Assembly (NCBI GenBank): GCA_027563935.2
Contig: CM050454.1
Coordinates: forward strand, 4,058,001-4,122,000
DNA length: 64,000 nucleotides
Direction: 5' to 3'
Source: Costus lasius
Lineage: Eukaryota; Streptophyta; Magnoliopsida; Zingiberales; Costaceae
The position numbers were made by a program, and so were the translations under genes. This document shows positions 1 to 11,884 of the stretch, piece by piece; the first letter of the stretch is position 1, and each line of letters starts with the position of its first letter. Under the pieces are notes generated by a model. That model made no database searches, was not told the DNA's origin, and worked only from the letters and a program-made list of their open reading frames with translations.

Positions 1-1654
1 CCAATGTCATAATTTTTACATGCACTGACATATGGAAACAGCCTGCGAAGATCTAAAAGATAAATTTTGTAGTAACATCATCACAATTTTTTCAATGAAC
101 CATCGGAACTTATTAGCAATATGTTGATCCACATGACTGAGGATGATATATGAATGCAATCGTAGACTAAAAGCAAACAAAAGAATAAAACCTGTAAAAA
201 AAGTCCTAGAATTAAAGAAAAAAAAGAATAGAAAGATAATGATTCATAACTTAAGATTATGAAGCAGATACAAAAGCGAGTATTTGACCATTGTTCTACC
301 TTACCTGGACCAACATTTAGCCATAAACTATCTTAAACAATGTTAGAAGAAGAAGGTTTTCATTTGGCAATACAGAAAAAAATCATGAACTAAAACCATA
401 TGCCAATCTTGTGAAGTACAAGAAAACAAAGTGTTAATGCCAATTATTGCACAGTTCATACCATCCTGCATATGCTTGTGTAAATCCTAAATAGTTTGTT
501 ATTGGCATACACACTGAAAAACACATTATAGCACAAAAATATGAATAAAATCATATGTCAATCTTGAACCAGTGCATTCAACTGAGCACTTCAAACTCAA
601 GCCATCCAAACAAAATCACTTAAAAGGGAAAAAAAAGCTTTGAAATTGATATCGTTTTCTTTTGGTATTTTGATTAGAAAACTCTTATGCACTAAACCCC
701 TAATCAGATGGCTCTTGTGGCAACCTAAATACCCAGACTTCTGAAGATGAGCTACCTAAAATTTATATCCCAAAATATGACCTATGTAAATCACAACATA
801 GGTACTCGCTATAACAAGCAAGGAGAAAATTACAAAGGAGCTCAATCCTAACACACAGGTGTTGATATAAAGGGGAAAAGTAGGTCGGGGAATAAGATAA
901 AATTGAAAAAGAATTCAAGTTCTACAAAAACAAAATCTTGTTAGGGATAATTACCAAACACAAAAGAAGGATTCGACCAATGTCCACACATTTATTCTCG
1001 AGTTAAAACTGATGATAGGGAGAACAATGTAATATGGAAAAATAGCATTCTAGTATGAAGCATATCTAGTAGAATATTGCATACTTTAAATAAGAACAAA
1101 ATTTTCAAGGAAAAAAAGGTCACTGAAAAACCTGATAAGTTGCCAATCAACAGCGATAAAGGATGCATCTCAGAAAGGCTTAAAGGCAAGTTTGAAAGTA
1201 AAATGCACAATATACAGACCAAAATAAGAGGTCTTTGATTGTATTGAGAAATATTATTATGCGAGCCTGCTACTTCAAATGTTCTTCGATTATAGACTTG
1301 ACAGATTATAGGCTTGACAACATAGAATGCAAGCTGCAAACCTTCAGCTTAGGGTAAGACAAGTTCTATGATATAAAAACTTTAAACCACTGAATCTTAT
1401 GATAGGTTGACCAAACTATCGTTAACACATCTTAGCTGCCTATATAATGCACAACAATGATAACAAGAAAAGCCTAAACATTAGAGAAATTATCTAGTAG
1501 CTCCACTTCATTCCAAATGATTCAATTGCATGAGTAAGTTGAACGAAATGGTAGATCAATGTTTATAGCCCAATAAGTAACTTTCAAGTATGAATTCCTC
1601 CGTTCGGACACAACTCACTATATAATAACAAGGTGCAAACTAGTAGAGACCTCA
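1..1654. other. Intergenic DNA with no recognised feature
   Basis: AT-rich sequence on both strands. The only reading frame over 100 codons (992-1339, minus) has hydrophobic low-complexity content and no recognisable family, so I do not call it a gene. No splice-linked coding blocks were seen. Confidence 0.5.
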
Positions 1655-2337
1655 GCAATCACCGGCAAGAATCGTGCAACGCACACCTTAAGAAAGCAAA
1701 TACAAAATACTCTACCCCAACCCTCAACCTTAGACTTCTATAAATACTACTCTATGACTATGCGGATCGGGTATAACATACTAACCTGAATCCACTTATT
1801 AATAACTTAATGTGGGCCGTAACATTGCCCCTCTCTCTAACTAGGACAAGGCTGTTTTACAATTCATAATTTTAGTTAAAACTTCATCCAGCGTCTTCCC
1901 AAGTTCCCACGTCGCTCGTCTTTCAACCTCTTTCGTGCCTTCATCCTCTGACAGTAGCATCGAAATCGCTTATTTTCACAACGGTGCATCGGATGGTAAA
2001 GTTAATCACAATAGAAGCATAATCTCTTTTCTCTTTTGTTTACATAGTCTTGATGGGACATAGCTCAACTCCCCCTCATGCAGTCATAAGTGTTTGATAA
2101 TGCACGTTGAATTCCCATCTTTTTGGAGCCATTGTGAGGTGTCACCTCTTTTTCCCTCTACTTGAGATATTATATTGGAATTAGTACTAGAACTTCCCCT
2201 CAGTTGAGTACCACGATTTGGGACAGTTCCTGAAGATGAATCAGATAATGTTAAGTGTGCGTAGGAAGGCTTCCTCCATAAGAGTAATTTTCAGAATTTG
2301 AATGACTTTTGCTCACCACTCCTTCAATAGATGTTTG

Positions 2338-2812
2338 TCATTTCAAATTAGTCTCTTCTGTCATCTCCTTCTCAATTATGCAAGCAAGTGTCATGGCTCG
2401 CATTACAATGGTGGGTGAGAAGGCTCGCACTCTCTCTCTGATAATAGAATTGAAGCTTTTTAGAAAATATCTCACATATTGTTGTTCTGAAAAATCTGGT
2501 ATCTGTGATACTATCTCCTCATAAGCTGTAATATGATCTGTCCCTGTCAAGTTCCCTTTCTCTAGGGCCGCTAATCGCTCATATGCTGAAGTGGCATTGT
2601 ATCATTTCTTCCTTCAACATTTCTCAGGTAAGATTAGGAATTCTTCTTTTCATCCATCGGAACCAATGATCCATCTGGCCTTCCATGCTCATTAACGCCA
2701 TTAGGACCTTATATTCATTAGTCATCTCCTGAATATTAAAATATTGCTCTGCACGCGCAATCCATCATACTGGATCAATATCATTAAATTCTAGTAGTTC
2801 CATGCGCTTGTG
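2338..2812 (-). pseudogene. Broken retrotransposon Gag fragment
   Basis: On the minus strand, from about 2812 downward, the text reads RMELLEFNDIDPV, a stop, then WIARAEQYF and later MEGQMDHWFRW. This is the pattern of Ty3/gypsy Gag N-terminal regions (fragment, GW-type motif, ARAEQYF, HWFRW). After a frame change, the frame at 2550-2338 continues with YEEIVSQIPDFSEQQYVRYF and IRERVRAFSP, matching the later part of the same domain. At least one stop and one frameshift break it. No zinc knuckle was found. It lies inside the small LTR remnant at 1655-3650. Confidence 0.6.
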
Positions 2813-2995
2813 AATCCATTGTCTGTCCTCCCCTGAAGTCATCTCCCTGACTGAGTCTATTCTTATGCGCACACTTCCTCCTCAATTGTCTTTGTCATTA
2901 ATTTCTATCCTATTAGGTTTCATGCTTACTTTGGTGGGACCAATGCTCACGTGATAGTGATGGTCGGTATGGCTCCTTGCCTTGACAATGGCGAG

Positions 2996-3484
2996 TAGGG
3001 CTGGCAAAATATGACACAACCTGCCAACACAACATGACACAAGATTTCGTGGGTCTGATTAGACTAATCGTGTTTCGTGTCATAAACGTGTTGACCCATT
3101 TATGACCCATCAAATTTCGTATCGTATCATGTCGTGTTAGCAGGTCAACCCGTGTAACCCATATAAATTATATATTATATATAAATAATATATAATATAT
3201 ATAACCCGTTTATGATCTACCAAATTTCATATCGTGTTATGTAACATTATTTGTATTAAAGCGTGTTATATCGTGTCGTGTCGTGTGACACGACCTATTT
3301 ATTAATCGTGTTATCTGTGTCGTGTTGTGTTACGGTGTCACCTATGAAATAAGTGGGTCATGTTTGTGTTTTGTATATTAACTCGTATACATAAATAGGT
3401 CGTGTTCATATCAAGCATAATCGTGTCATGTGTCAAGTATGACACGACCCGTTATGACACGTGAAACATGAATTGCCAGCCCTA
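2996..3484. mobile_element. hAT-like MITE rich in CGTGT repeats
   Basis: The 489-base block starts TAGGGCTGGCAA and ends TTGCCAGCCCTA, a 12-base perfect terminal inverted repeat. Inside are many copies of GTGTCGTGT, ACCCGT and TATGACAC on both strands, and no coding capacity. The flanks ATGGCGAG and TCTGCGAG share only the last five bases, so any 8-base target duplication is decayed. TIR sequence and internal style fit non-autonomous hAT elements of plants. It interrupts the upper LTR of the remnant at 1655-3650. Confidence 0.75.
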
Positions 3485-3892
3485 TCTGCGAGAATCATGC
3501 AACGCACGCCCTAAGAAAGCAAATACAAAATACTCTACCCAACCCTCAACCCTAGACTCCTATAAATACTACTCTGCGACTATGCAGATTGAGTATAACA
3601 TACTAACCCAGATCCACTTATTAATAATTTAATGAGGGCCCATACTACAAATATTCTAAGGTTCCTATATAACTTTTCCTCTCCCACTATTTTCCAATCA
3701 ATTTTAAGACAAAGTCGAGATAATTTAGCTTTAGCATGTGACATGCTACAAAAGTTTTTAACTTTCCTAATAACAAGCATGTTATGCCTTGATGTTCACA
3801 AAAGAAAAAAAAATCAAGCCTAATATAAACCTTATCTAAAACTCCTAGGTTGATATCGTGAAGAACTTTTCACACATGGCTGATTCAAGCTC

Positions 3893-5335
3893 ATCAAGTT
3901 GAAAATTTTGGTTTTACATTAATTAATTTGAGAGAGCATTTGTTAATTAATTAATAGACCCATAACACCTTATTGTTAAATGTGATAGATGGCTTGTGTA
4001 GCCCACAGGTTTAAGAAGAATCCTTAATGGGTTTGGGTTCTTCATCTTAGGTTTGAGAGAAAACCATAATGGATATAGATTCTGCATTATGAATCCAAAC
4101 TCTTTGATGGGAGAGTCTTAAGTTTTACTGTTATAAATATGAGTCACTCCCCACTCGCATCCTAATGCCTTTTCTATGGAGAGTCATTTGAAGAGGGATA
4201 GCGGTGGAAGATCTCTAGCCCACTTGGACACAAAAAGATAAACTAGTGATTAATTGCACAATATGGTATGCCTTGTAGTTATTATTTCTAGATGTTGATA
4301 AAGAAATTTCTAACATATGGTATTAGTGCTTGATTGTATAAACTTAGGATACATTATTGTACTTTATGAATTACATGTATATTAATCTATGCATGAATCA
4401 AAAATCGCATGTGTAAATTTTCAATGAAAATCCCTTTGACTTTCACCTGCCATTGCTAGTGAGGATGGTTGGAAATTAGTTATACCACCGCGAACACTTG
4501 AGTGAGCGGCACGATGGGTGATGATTTATAAAGAGATGGAATACCCTTTTCAGTTGTCGTTACCAAAGAGGGGCTGCCAAAGCCCTAAGGCGTTGTCGTT
4601 GCTGCCCTAATCCTCATTGCCTACACCTCCCATTGACAGCTAGGGCTTCTGCCCTAACTCCCATCGACGGCTAGGTTTTCTTCTCTCCCCTTCCCATTGA
4701 TTCTCTCGCAAGGGCTTTGGCTTGTTCAATCACTTGTCGCTAGCGAGGAGATGACGTGAGGCAACGTACGATGGTGTGAGGTAACAAGCGACGATGTGAG
4801 GCAGTGTGAACATGCTCCGCGCACGTGTGCGAATGAGTAAGCATGCTCAGCGGTTGCATGCACGAATTGAGCAGCAGATCAACCAAACAAAGGATTTATT
4901 TTATGAATTTAGAACACCATCTAGAAATAATAAATACAAGGCATATGTAATTGCACTATTAATCACACATTTATCTTCCTAAGTCTAAGCGAGCTAAAGA
5001 TCTTCCACCACTATATGTATTCAAACAGTTCTCATTGGGAAAAAACTAAAAGGCATTAGAGATGCAAGTTAGCATTTAGCCCATATTTATAATTGTAAAA
5101 CCCAAGACTCCCCAATCACAGAGTTTGAGTTTATGGCGCACAATCCATATCTATTAAGGATTTCTCTCAAAGCCAAAGTGCAAAATCTAAACCCATTAAG
5201 AACTTTTTTTCAAAATCACAGGCTAAATAAGCTGTCTACCACACTCAACAATAAGGTGTCATGGGCTCATTAATTAATTAATATTTTTTTTTTATCAAAT
5301 TAATTAATGTTAAACTACATTTTCCAACACACAAT
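3893..5335. repeat. Inverted pair of copia-like LTR copies
   Basis: Sequence 3896-4316 and the reverse complement of about 4918-5330 are clearly homologous over roughly 400 bases (for example TTAATTAATTTG, ACACCTTATTGTT, GGTGGAAGATCT, CTTAGAC-like blocks). The upper copy read on the minus strand starts TGTTGGAAAATGTAG, a typical LTR start. The lower copy on the plus strand ends TTTCTAACA and is followed by TATGGTATTAGTGC, which resembles an initiator-tRNA primer binding site. The two copies face each other across about 600 bases of unrelated, partly GC-rich DNA without coding capacity. Confidence 0.6.
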
Positions 5336-5619
5336 TCTTCTACTTATCGTTGATGTTAGTTAGCAATGATCCAAGTTAAAAGATGAGATGAAAATATCCC
5401 ATGTTATAATCACCCAACTTATAAACTCTTGCTCCACTCTTCGTATGCTTTGGAATAAATTCAAATAACATCAAAAGAAGATGGACTAGTAACCCAATTG
5501 TACTCATGCGTAGAGAGATTCTCAATAGCTAATAACCCAAAATCCGTAGCAATTGCAATAGCGCATCATTGATCCTAGCCTTCAGCAAAGCTAGAAGCTC
5601 ACTAATTTTCAATCAAGCT

Positions 5620-5990
5620 TTTTAAAACTGTACTGTACTTTGTATGATAAAGTACGCTATGGTACCAGTCTGCTCGCCATCCGGTCTCAGAACGGCGATC
5701 AGAGCACGGCTGCAAGGCGGACGGCGGAGAAAGACAGAGGGCGATGGCGGAAGCTTCATTCGCCGCTTTTCCGTGCTGCCACTGCTCGCCCGTTGCTGTT
5801 GCTGCCGCTGCTCGCCTGTTGCCATCCGGTGCCTGTTGCCGTCCGGTACATATTCTGTGATGCCACTGCCCGCCTGCTGCCGTCGCCGCTTGCCTGTTGT
5901 CGTCTGGTACATATGGTACGATAGCGGTACCATACCGGTCTGGCGTCATACCGGAACGGTATACCAGACTGAATTTTCAATCCTTGTTTC
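5620..5990. repeat. GGTACC-rich interspersed repeat copy
   Basis: The left end reads TTTTTAAAACTGTACTGTAC and the right part contains GGTACGATAGCGGTACCATACCGG followed by GGAACGGTATACCAG. Between them is GC-rich, CTGCCGTT-like repetitive sequence. This belongs to the family seen again at 13965-14100, 19270-19440, 48157-48712, 52265-53552 and 58755-58965. The four overlapping reading frames here are by-products of the GC-rich repeats, not genes. Confidence 0.5.
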
Positions 5991-7308
5991 CAATTGCCAA
6001 CCATGAAAAACAATCCGAGAAGCAATCCTTGGGGAAAATGAAAGAGGTTGAGATCCGTATACACAGATCCAATTCAAGAACAGGATGCAGAGTTGCTTGT
6101 CCCATCGAGTAGTAAGTAGTCAAGAGGAACCTAAGACAAATCAAGCATCGGAGTCGAGGAGAGGAAAGAACTGATAGAAGTGAATGAAACTTATTATAGA
6201 ATTAAACATTATCATAATATTTTGGAAGGTTAATCTTTTTTAATTTTTTTACATAGAATTGGGTCACTTAATGATGAAAACTAAGGGGAAAAATTCTAAC
6301 TTGACTCAGATAATTTTTTTTGTATTTTTAAATTGTGAAAAAAGTGAGTTGTGGTAAGATACTTTTAGCATTTGTAAAGAGCATATTTTAAGTTTTTTTA
6401 ATGTTATAATGGATGTTTAAAAATGATTAAGATTGTTTCTATATTTTTTTAATACATTAAATAATTAAAATTTCAGATTATTAAGCTTTCTTATATTACA
6501 CTGTCATTAATTAATTGAATTTTCATTATAGTAATGTTGACATTTTAAAATAAAGTGTCTTTATTTATTTATTTTGTTTTTCTAGCCATGTTTTGGTATT
6601 TTTATATGAAAAACAATAAGTCTGTGTTTTTAGTATTAAGAAAGTTGTTTTTATTGGTTTAATTATTAAAGTTAATCATGTGAGTATTCTTGTATGATAA
6701 GAGTACGTATTATGTCTTTGTAAGTTGTTTTTTTAAAAAAAAAATTTTGCAAGGTAGTTTAATTTTTAATTAGATCAGAATATTTCTGTATTTATTATTA
6801 TTCATATTGAATAGGAAAAAAAATCTCAAGTTCTGTTATTGCACTCATAAACTTGACTTGATGAACCAAAATGTAGGCCCAAGCATGAATTTCTTAGAAT
6901 GATCTTCACTTATTGATTCATGTCTAAACATATAATTTTTTTTGTCAAACTAATCAAAGTTTAACCAAACACAAAATGATTTACAAAAGTATAAGAATTT
7001 TGCATTACATGATTTAGCGTCTGGTACATCTGAAAATATTGTAAATTAGATAACATTGCAATTACATATTTGATCAGTAAATGGATTATTAGAAATATAA
7101 ATAATTTCACAAATACCTAAGCTATCAATTTGACCACAGATTCTGTTTCTTTATTTGACAATTAGAAACAGTACAAGAAAAATAATATGTGTAACAAAAA
7201 TCTAACAAGGCATGTTACATGAGTCATACATGTTTTATAACTGTGCTATACTTATCCATTTTTTTCTAAAGCTTCTTATTTAGTCAAATTATTTTTTAAA
7301 TAACGTTA
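5991..7308. other. AT-rich intergenic DNA, nothing recognised
   Basis: Strongly AT-rich with many T runs, no reading frame of note and no repeat that I can match elsewhere in the window. Confidence 0.5.
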
Positions 7309-7313
7309 CTATA

Positions 7314-8564
7314 TGTTCCAGCCGAAGGACCGGGAGCTTTGATTTTTTCCTTCCCCGACTGTAATCGGCAGGCAAGCGCCGCCTGCGCTCACCTCAACCT
7401 CACTCGAACAGAAGGAAGAAGGCGTGACGAGAGCTTCCCTAGTTTCACCCAGAGGGATGAAGCCCTAGAGCACCCAAGCCGAGACCTTGTCCTCGCTAAC
7501 CCACCCTCCTAAGATCATCCCTCCGGGGCTGGCATCGCTCCAGCCCTCTCCTCCGACCTTCGTCAACAATCTGATCTTCGTCTACCTCCAAGCTCCGGCC
7601 GTGTTCCAGCAAAATCCCTTCGAGTGTGTATCTTGCGAAAATCCAATTCCATACGTGAGATTTTCATTCAGCCAAAGCGAAGTCCAGCTGGAGTAATGAG
7701 AGGCTGCCAACACATGGTTAGAACCCTTGTCACATCAACAACTTTCCAAGCATTTGCACAAGTCTCGGCAGCACCAAAATCCCAAGTCAACCTTCAATTT
7801 GGACTTGGCCAATCCACCTCATGCATGACTTAATTCCAAATCCAATTAGACCAAGTCCACCCAATTGTGGGCCACCAGTACTTGGTCAAACTAATCCATC
7901 GGGTCCACCCAGTTGGGCCGCCAAACCCGATCAATAACGGCTAACGAGTGAAATCCGTGAACCCTTCCTAGCTTTTTCTTGCATGCGTAGTCTTGGTGCC
8001 GCCTTATGCGCTGCTGCATGTTTACATCACATCGCTCACTCACAGGCGTCCCACGCACACAAACTCCGTGGCACGCGCGATACCAAGCGGAGATGTGAGG
8101 TGGTCCGCTTGCTCGCTTACGGACGTTCTGCATGCGCGCAACAGCTGCATCGCGCACCCAGGCTCGCCCCCACGTACTCAAGCGCACAGGGCCACGTCCA
8201 TCTCCAACTCGTGCCACCGCACATAAGCGTAACTCCACACGTCGCCCCCGACAGTGTATTACGTACGTCGCACCCGACAATACGCGACTCAACCGGCAAC
8301 GCCAGGGAGTACCGCGCTCGCACGTCGCACCTGACAATGCGCTACTCGACCAGAGACGCATGGGAGAAGCACGCTTGCACGTCGCACCCGACAATGCGCT
8401 ACTCGACCAGAAATGCCTGGGAGAACCACGCTCGCACGTCACACCCGACAATGCGCTGCGTACGTCACCCCCGACTGTACGCTACTCAACCAGTAACGCC
8501 TGGGAGTACCGTGTGTTACCAAATCAGAGGTAATATTTTGGGGAGCCAGATCCGATCTGTTACA
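7314..8564 (-). repeat. 3' LTR of Gag-only element (7.3-11.5 kb)
   Basis: Direct repeat of 10210-11505, 1251 bases. It carries the shorter version of the 57-base tandem array at 8265-8515. Differences from the partner LTR are mostly C/T and G/A changes plus the array length. Confidence 0.88.
8265..8515. repeat. 57-base tandem array inside the 3' LTR
   Basis: Units start CGTCGCACCCGACAATGCGC and end GGGAGAACCACGCTCG. I count three full units, a short partial unit ending GCTGCGTA, and a last divergent full unit. Because 57 is a multiple of three, one frame reads as a repeated peptide (APDNALLDQ), which makes the LTR look coding although it is not. Confidence 0.8.
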
Positions 8565-8978
8565 CTCTCCCCCCCTAAACAGTCGTCGCCCCCGGCGACG
8601 CCACGCCAAGCCTTCCCATTCTCAATCCGGACCTAGCCCATTGGCTTGCCACGTCGGCATGTCAACTTAATTGTCCATTGTTTTACATGAATAATCCAGC
8701 TGAGCACCCATACAGAAAAACCAATTTTTCTGCACATACCATTAAAGTGGTCAGAAGGTGTAACTACACATTGTTAAACACACATTGCAGAAATTTTCTA
8801 CTGATGGGTTTGACCCTTCACGTCAATCCATCAGGCAAAATAAAAGAAACCCATATTCGTCCCCAACTGAGGCAAGTCAACAAGCTAGTTGACCAAACCC
8901 CAAAATGCAGCCAAAATTCGTTGTAGGCGCCTGCTCTCAGTCAACATTGCCCCGTTGACCCATCTTCTCGGCGCCACT

Positions 8979-10188
8979 TCAATTTCCAGCACGAGGCGGC
9001 GACACCTTCGCCAGCACAAGGACGCACGCGCCAATCCGCATTTCTTCAGGTTCATCGGTGACCAAGGCGTTCAGCCGTTGGCGTGTGGGGCATTCTCGCA
9101 TGAGGTGAGGGCCTCCACAAAGGAAGCAGCCCCTCAAAGTAGGCTTGTCGACGCGAGACAAGGTTCCAGCGCCGGTGGCATGCTTGCTTTGTTGTTCCGC
9201 TTTCAATCTCCCCTCCGGCGAATGTCTTCTCTTCTGGAACCGTCGATCTTCACTTGGTTGAGGTTGCTTCGAGGGTGGAGCCCTTGGGGCGTGGTTTCAG
9301 TGGCTATTCCGATCGGTGAGCGTCGCAACCACATCCATCGCCGCCTAGACGTCTTTCACCTCCCGCCGTCGCACCTCCGCCTGTGCCCACGGTTGGAGCC
9401 CGCTCACGAAGTGGAAGAAGCGGCTCCGAGGCGACATCCCCTCCACTTCCAGTAGCAGGGAGGCAAACGAGTTTGTGTAGTCACGGATGGAATCCGTGTG
9501 TCGGAGCCGGAGAAGGGACTCGCGCGCAGCCCAATCCGCATCACCTGGCACAAACTGGCGCCTGAGTCTTTCCTTCAGCTTCGTCCAGGTGAGGGTGACA
9601 TCGGAATCGGTGGATGGCGCAACCTGTGTCTGCCACCAAAGCCTGGCTTCGCTGCCCAAATACACGGCGCAGGTCACCGCTTGTTCTTCGGCAGGAATGT
9701 GGGCAGCCCGGAAATAGGTTTCCAGGTCCCACAAGAAATTTTCTACCTCTCGTGCATCACGGCGCCCTCGAAACTCCGGCGGCTCGGACACTCGGCACTT
9801 GACAATAGCTTCACGGTGGACTGGTTCCACTGGTTGATGCTGGGAAGGAGGCTGTTGCGGTGCACATTCCAGGTCTTCTAGTCAATGGCGAAAATCGTCG
9901 TGTTCGCTGGTGAGGGTGTCCACCTTTGCATCGAGCTCCTTCACCAGGTCGCGAAGGGAGATAAGGCAGGGGATGACCTTCTCCCCTTGTAGCGCTCCCC
10001 CATCACTGAGAAGCTCCTCCACCTTGGTTACCCGGATGCGAGTTGCACGTCGGCGTCCAAGAGGACGAGCGGGTGGATGACGCGGTGGTCCATCAGGTGC
10101 TCCTCCAGTTGGAAGTGGGTTGCATCATTATGGTAGCGCCAGTCGTGGCCGCGTCGATCGTAGTAGGAGCCGAAGTCGTAGACGCCAT
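8979..10188 (-). pseudogene. Decayed Gag with zinc knuckle
   Basis: From an ATG at 10188 the minus strand encodes a threonine-rich leader, a frame change near 10100, a coiled-coil-like stretch (KVEELLSDGG, LRDLVKELDAKVDTL), then a retrotransposon Gag core (ENFLWDLETYF, YLGSEARLWWQTQ, LKERLRRQFVPGD, FHFVSGLQPWAQAEVRR) and finally a CCHC zinc knuckle, CFLCGGPHLMRECP. In-frame stops occur at 9882-9884, 9345-9347 and near 9290. The Gag core binds and packages element RNA in related elements. No enzyme domain follows, so the element would have needed proteins from another family. The closest relative in this window is the Gag at 30476-31951. Confidence 0.85.
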
Positions 10189-10195
10189 CGGACCT

Positions 10196-10209
10196 GCTCT
10201 AATACCAGC
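10196..10209 (-). other. tRNA primer binding site
   Basis: The minus strand reads GCTGGTATTAGAGC immediately after the 5' LTR end. TGGTATNAGAGC is the usual complement of the initiator methionine tRNA 3' end in plant LTR elements; here one base differs from TGGTATCAGAGC. Confidence 0.8.
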
Positions 10210-11505
10210 TGTTACAGCCGAAGGCCCGGGAGCTTTGATTTTTTTTCCTTCCCCGACTGTAATCGGCAGGCAAGCGCCGCCTGCGCTCACCTCAGCCTCA
10301 CTCGAACAGAAGGAAGAAGGCGTTCCGAGAGCTTCCCCAGCTTCACCTAGAGGGATGAAGCCTTAGAGGACTCAGGCCGAGACCTTGTCCTCGCTAACCC
10401 ACCCTCCTAAGGTCATCCCTCCGGGGCTGGCATCGCTCCAGCCTTCTCCTCCGATCTTCGTCAACAATCTGATCTTCGTCTGCCTCCGAGCTCCGGCTGC
10501 GTTCCAGCAAAATCCCTTCGAGTGTGTATCCTACGAAAATCTAATTCCATACGTGAGATTTTCATTCAGCCAAAGCCAAGTCCAGCTAGAGTAATGAGAG
10601 GCTGCCAACACATAGTTAGAACCCTTGTCACATCAACAACTTTCCAAGCATTTGCACAAGTCTCGGTAGCACCAAAATCCCAAGTCAACCTTCAATTTGG
10701 ACTTGGCCAATCCACCTCACGCATGACTTAATTCCAAATCCAATTAGACCAAGTCCACCCAATTGTGGGCCAACAGTACTTGGTCAAACTGATCCATCGG
10801 GTCCACCCAATTGGGACGCCAAACCCGATCAATAACGGCTAACGAGTGAAGTCCGCGAACCCTCCCTAGCTTTTTCTCGCATGCGTAGTCCTAGCGCCGC
10901 CATATGCACCGCTACACGGGCGCTCGCTCACGGGCGTCCCACGCACACAAACTCCGCGGCACGCGTGATACCAAGCGGAGATGTGGCGTGGTCCACTCGC
11001 TCGCTTGCAGACGTTCTGCATGTGCGCAACAGCTGCATCGCGCACCCCAGGCTCGCTCCCGCGTACTCAAGCGCACAGGGCCGCGTCCATCTCCAACTCG
11101 TGCCACCGCAGATAAGCATAACTCACGTCGCCCTCGACAGTGTGTTACGTACGTTGCACCTGACAATACGCGACTCAACCAGCAACGCCTGGGAGTACCG
11201 CGCTCGCACGTCGCACTTGACAATGCGCTACTCGACCAGAGACGCCTGGGAGAACCATGCTCGCTCGTCACACCCGACAATGCACTACTCGACCAAAAAT
11301 GCCTAGGAGAACCGCGCTCGCATATCGCACCCGACAATGTGCTACTCGACCATACGCCTGGGAGAACCGCGCTCGCACGTCGCATCCGACAATCCACTGC
11401 GTACGTCACCCCCGACTGTACGCTACTCAACCAATAATGCCTGGGAGTACCGCATGTTACCAAATCAGAGGTAATATTTTGGGGAGCCAGATCCGATCTG
11501 TTACA
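10210..11505 (-). repeat. 5' LTR of Gag-only element (7.3-11.5 kb)
   Basis: Direct repeat of 7314-8564, 1296 bases. It has one more 57-base unit than its partner (array at about 11150-11455), which accounts for most of the 45-base length difference. Its outer end abuts the CTATA target duplication and lies 380 bases from the OS9 stop codon. Confidence 0.88.
11150..11455. repeat. 57-base tandem array inside the 5' LTR
   Basis: Same unit as at 8265-8515, with four full units, one short partial unit and a final divergent unit. One unit has an internal 2-base deletion (CTCGACCATACGCC), so its frame is not kept. Confidence 0.8.
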
Positions 11506-11884
11506 CTATATGTGAAAAGAAAATTACTCTAAGCTAGTCCACTTTGTTGTTGATGAAGACAAAAATGTTTCTTATATAATTTTTCCTAGATTCTTGTGCC
11601 AGCCACAACCGATTCTTTCAAATACTTTCAATTCTATACTTATAAACGATTATGAGTAGCAGGAAAAAGCATTATCAGGTTTATATTACTTTTCAAGAAA
11701 CGTAATATGAAACTCAAACTTCCAGAGGACTATTTATCAACAATGTCATCAGGTAAACCATACAACATAAAGAAAGAAGAAAGAAGAAACATAAGAAAGA
11801 AGAACTAAACCATACAACTTATATTCAGCTTATGTTTCTAATTGAACCAAATCTTACGTTTTTATGGAGAAAAAGAAAAAGAAA

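Larger units (their letters stand above)
1655..3650 (-). mobile_element. Small LTR retrotransposon remnant with Gag fragment
   Basis: Two direct copies of about 155 bases (about 1661-1827 and 3485-3642) share the stretch running from GCAACGCAC through CTATAAATACTACTCT to CCACTTATTAATAA. On the minus strand the lower copy begins TGTTACGGCCC, just after a purine-rich run that reads like a polypurine tract. I read these as short LTRs of a minus-strand element. The roughly 1.2 kb between them carries a Gag-like fragment and no protease, integrase or reverse transcriptase. A hAT-like MITE has inserted near one LTR. The outer borders are approximate and I could not find a clean target duplication. 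Confidence 0.55.
7314..11505 (-). mobile_element. Gag-only LTR retrotransposon, complete, TSD CTATA
   Basis: Two direct LTRs (7314-8564 and 10210-11505) flank a 1645-base internal region. Both LTRs start TGTT(A/C)CAGCCG and end ATCTGTTACA. The 5-base flanks 7309-7313 and 11506-11510 are both CTATA, a target duplication that marks a single insertion. Minus orientation is set by the primer binding site TGGTATTAGAGC (complement of 10196-10207), two bases inside the upper LTR, and by a polypurine tract (complement of 8565-8577) next to the lower LTR. The only coding content is a decayed Gag; protease, reverse transcriptase, RNase H and integrase are absent. It is therefore non-autonomous, resembling the TR-GAG type described in plants. 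It lies 380 bases beyond the OS9 stop codon. Confidence 0.9.

Noticed and set aside
7983..8636. Plus-strand frame of 217 codons and its 11 kb counterpart with repeated APDNALLDQ peptides
   Set aside because: Lies inside the LTRs; the peptide repeat follows from a 57-base tandem unit, the frame differs between the two LTR copies, and no family matches.
8265..11455. CRISPR-like array
   Set aside because: The repeats are contiguous 57-base units with no unique spacers, and the DNA is from a plant nuclear genome.
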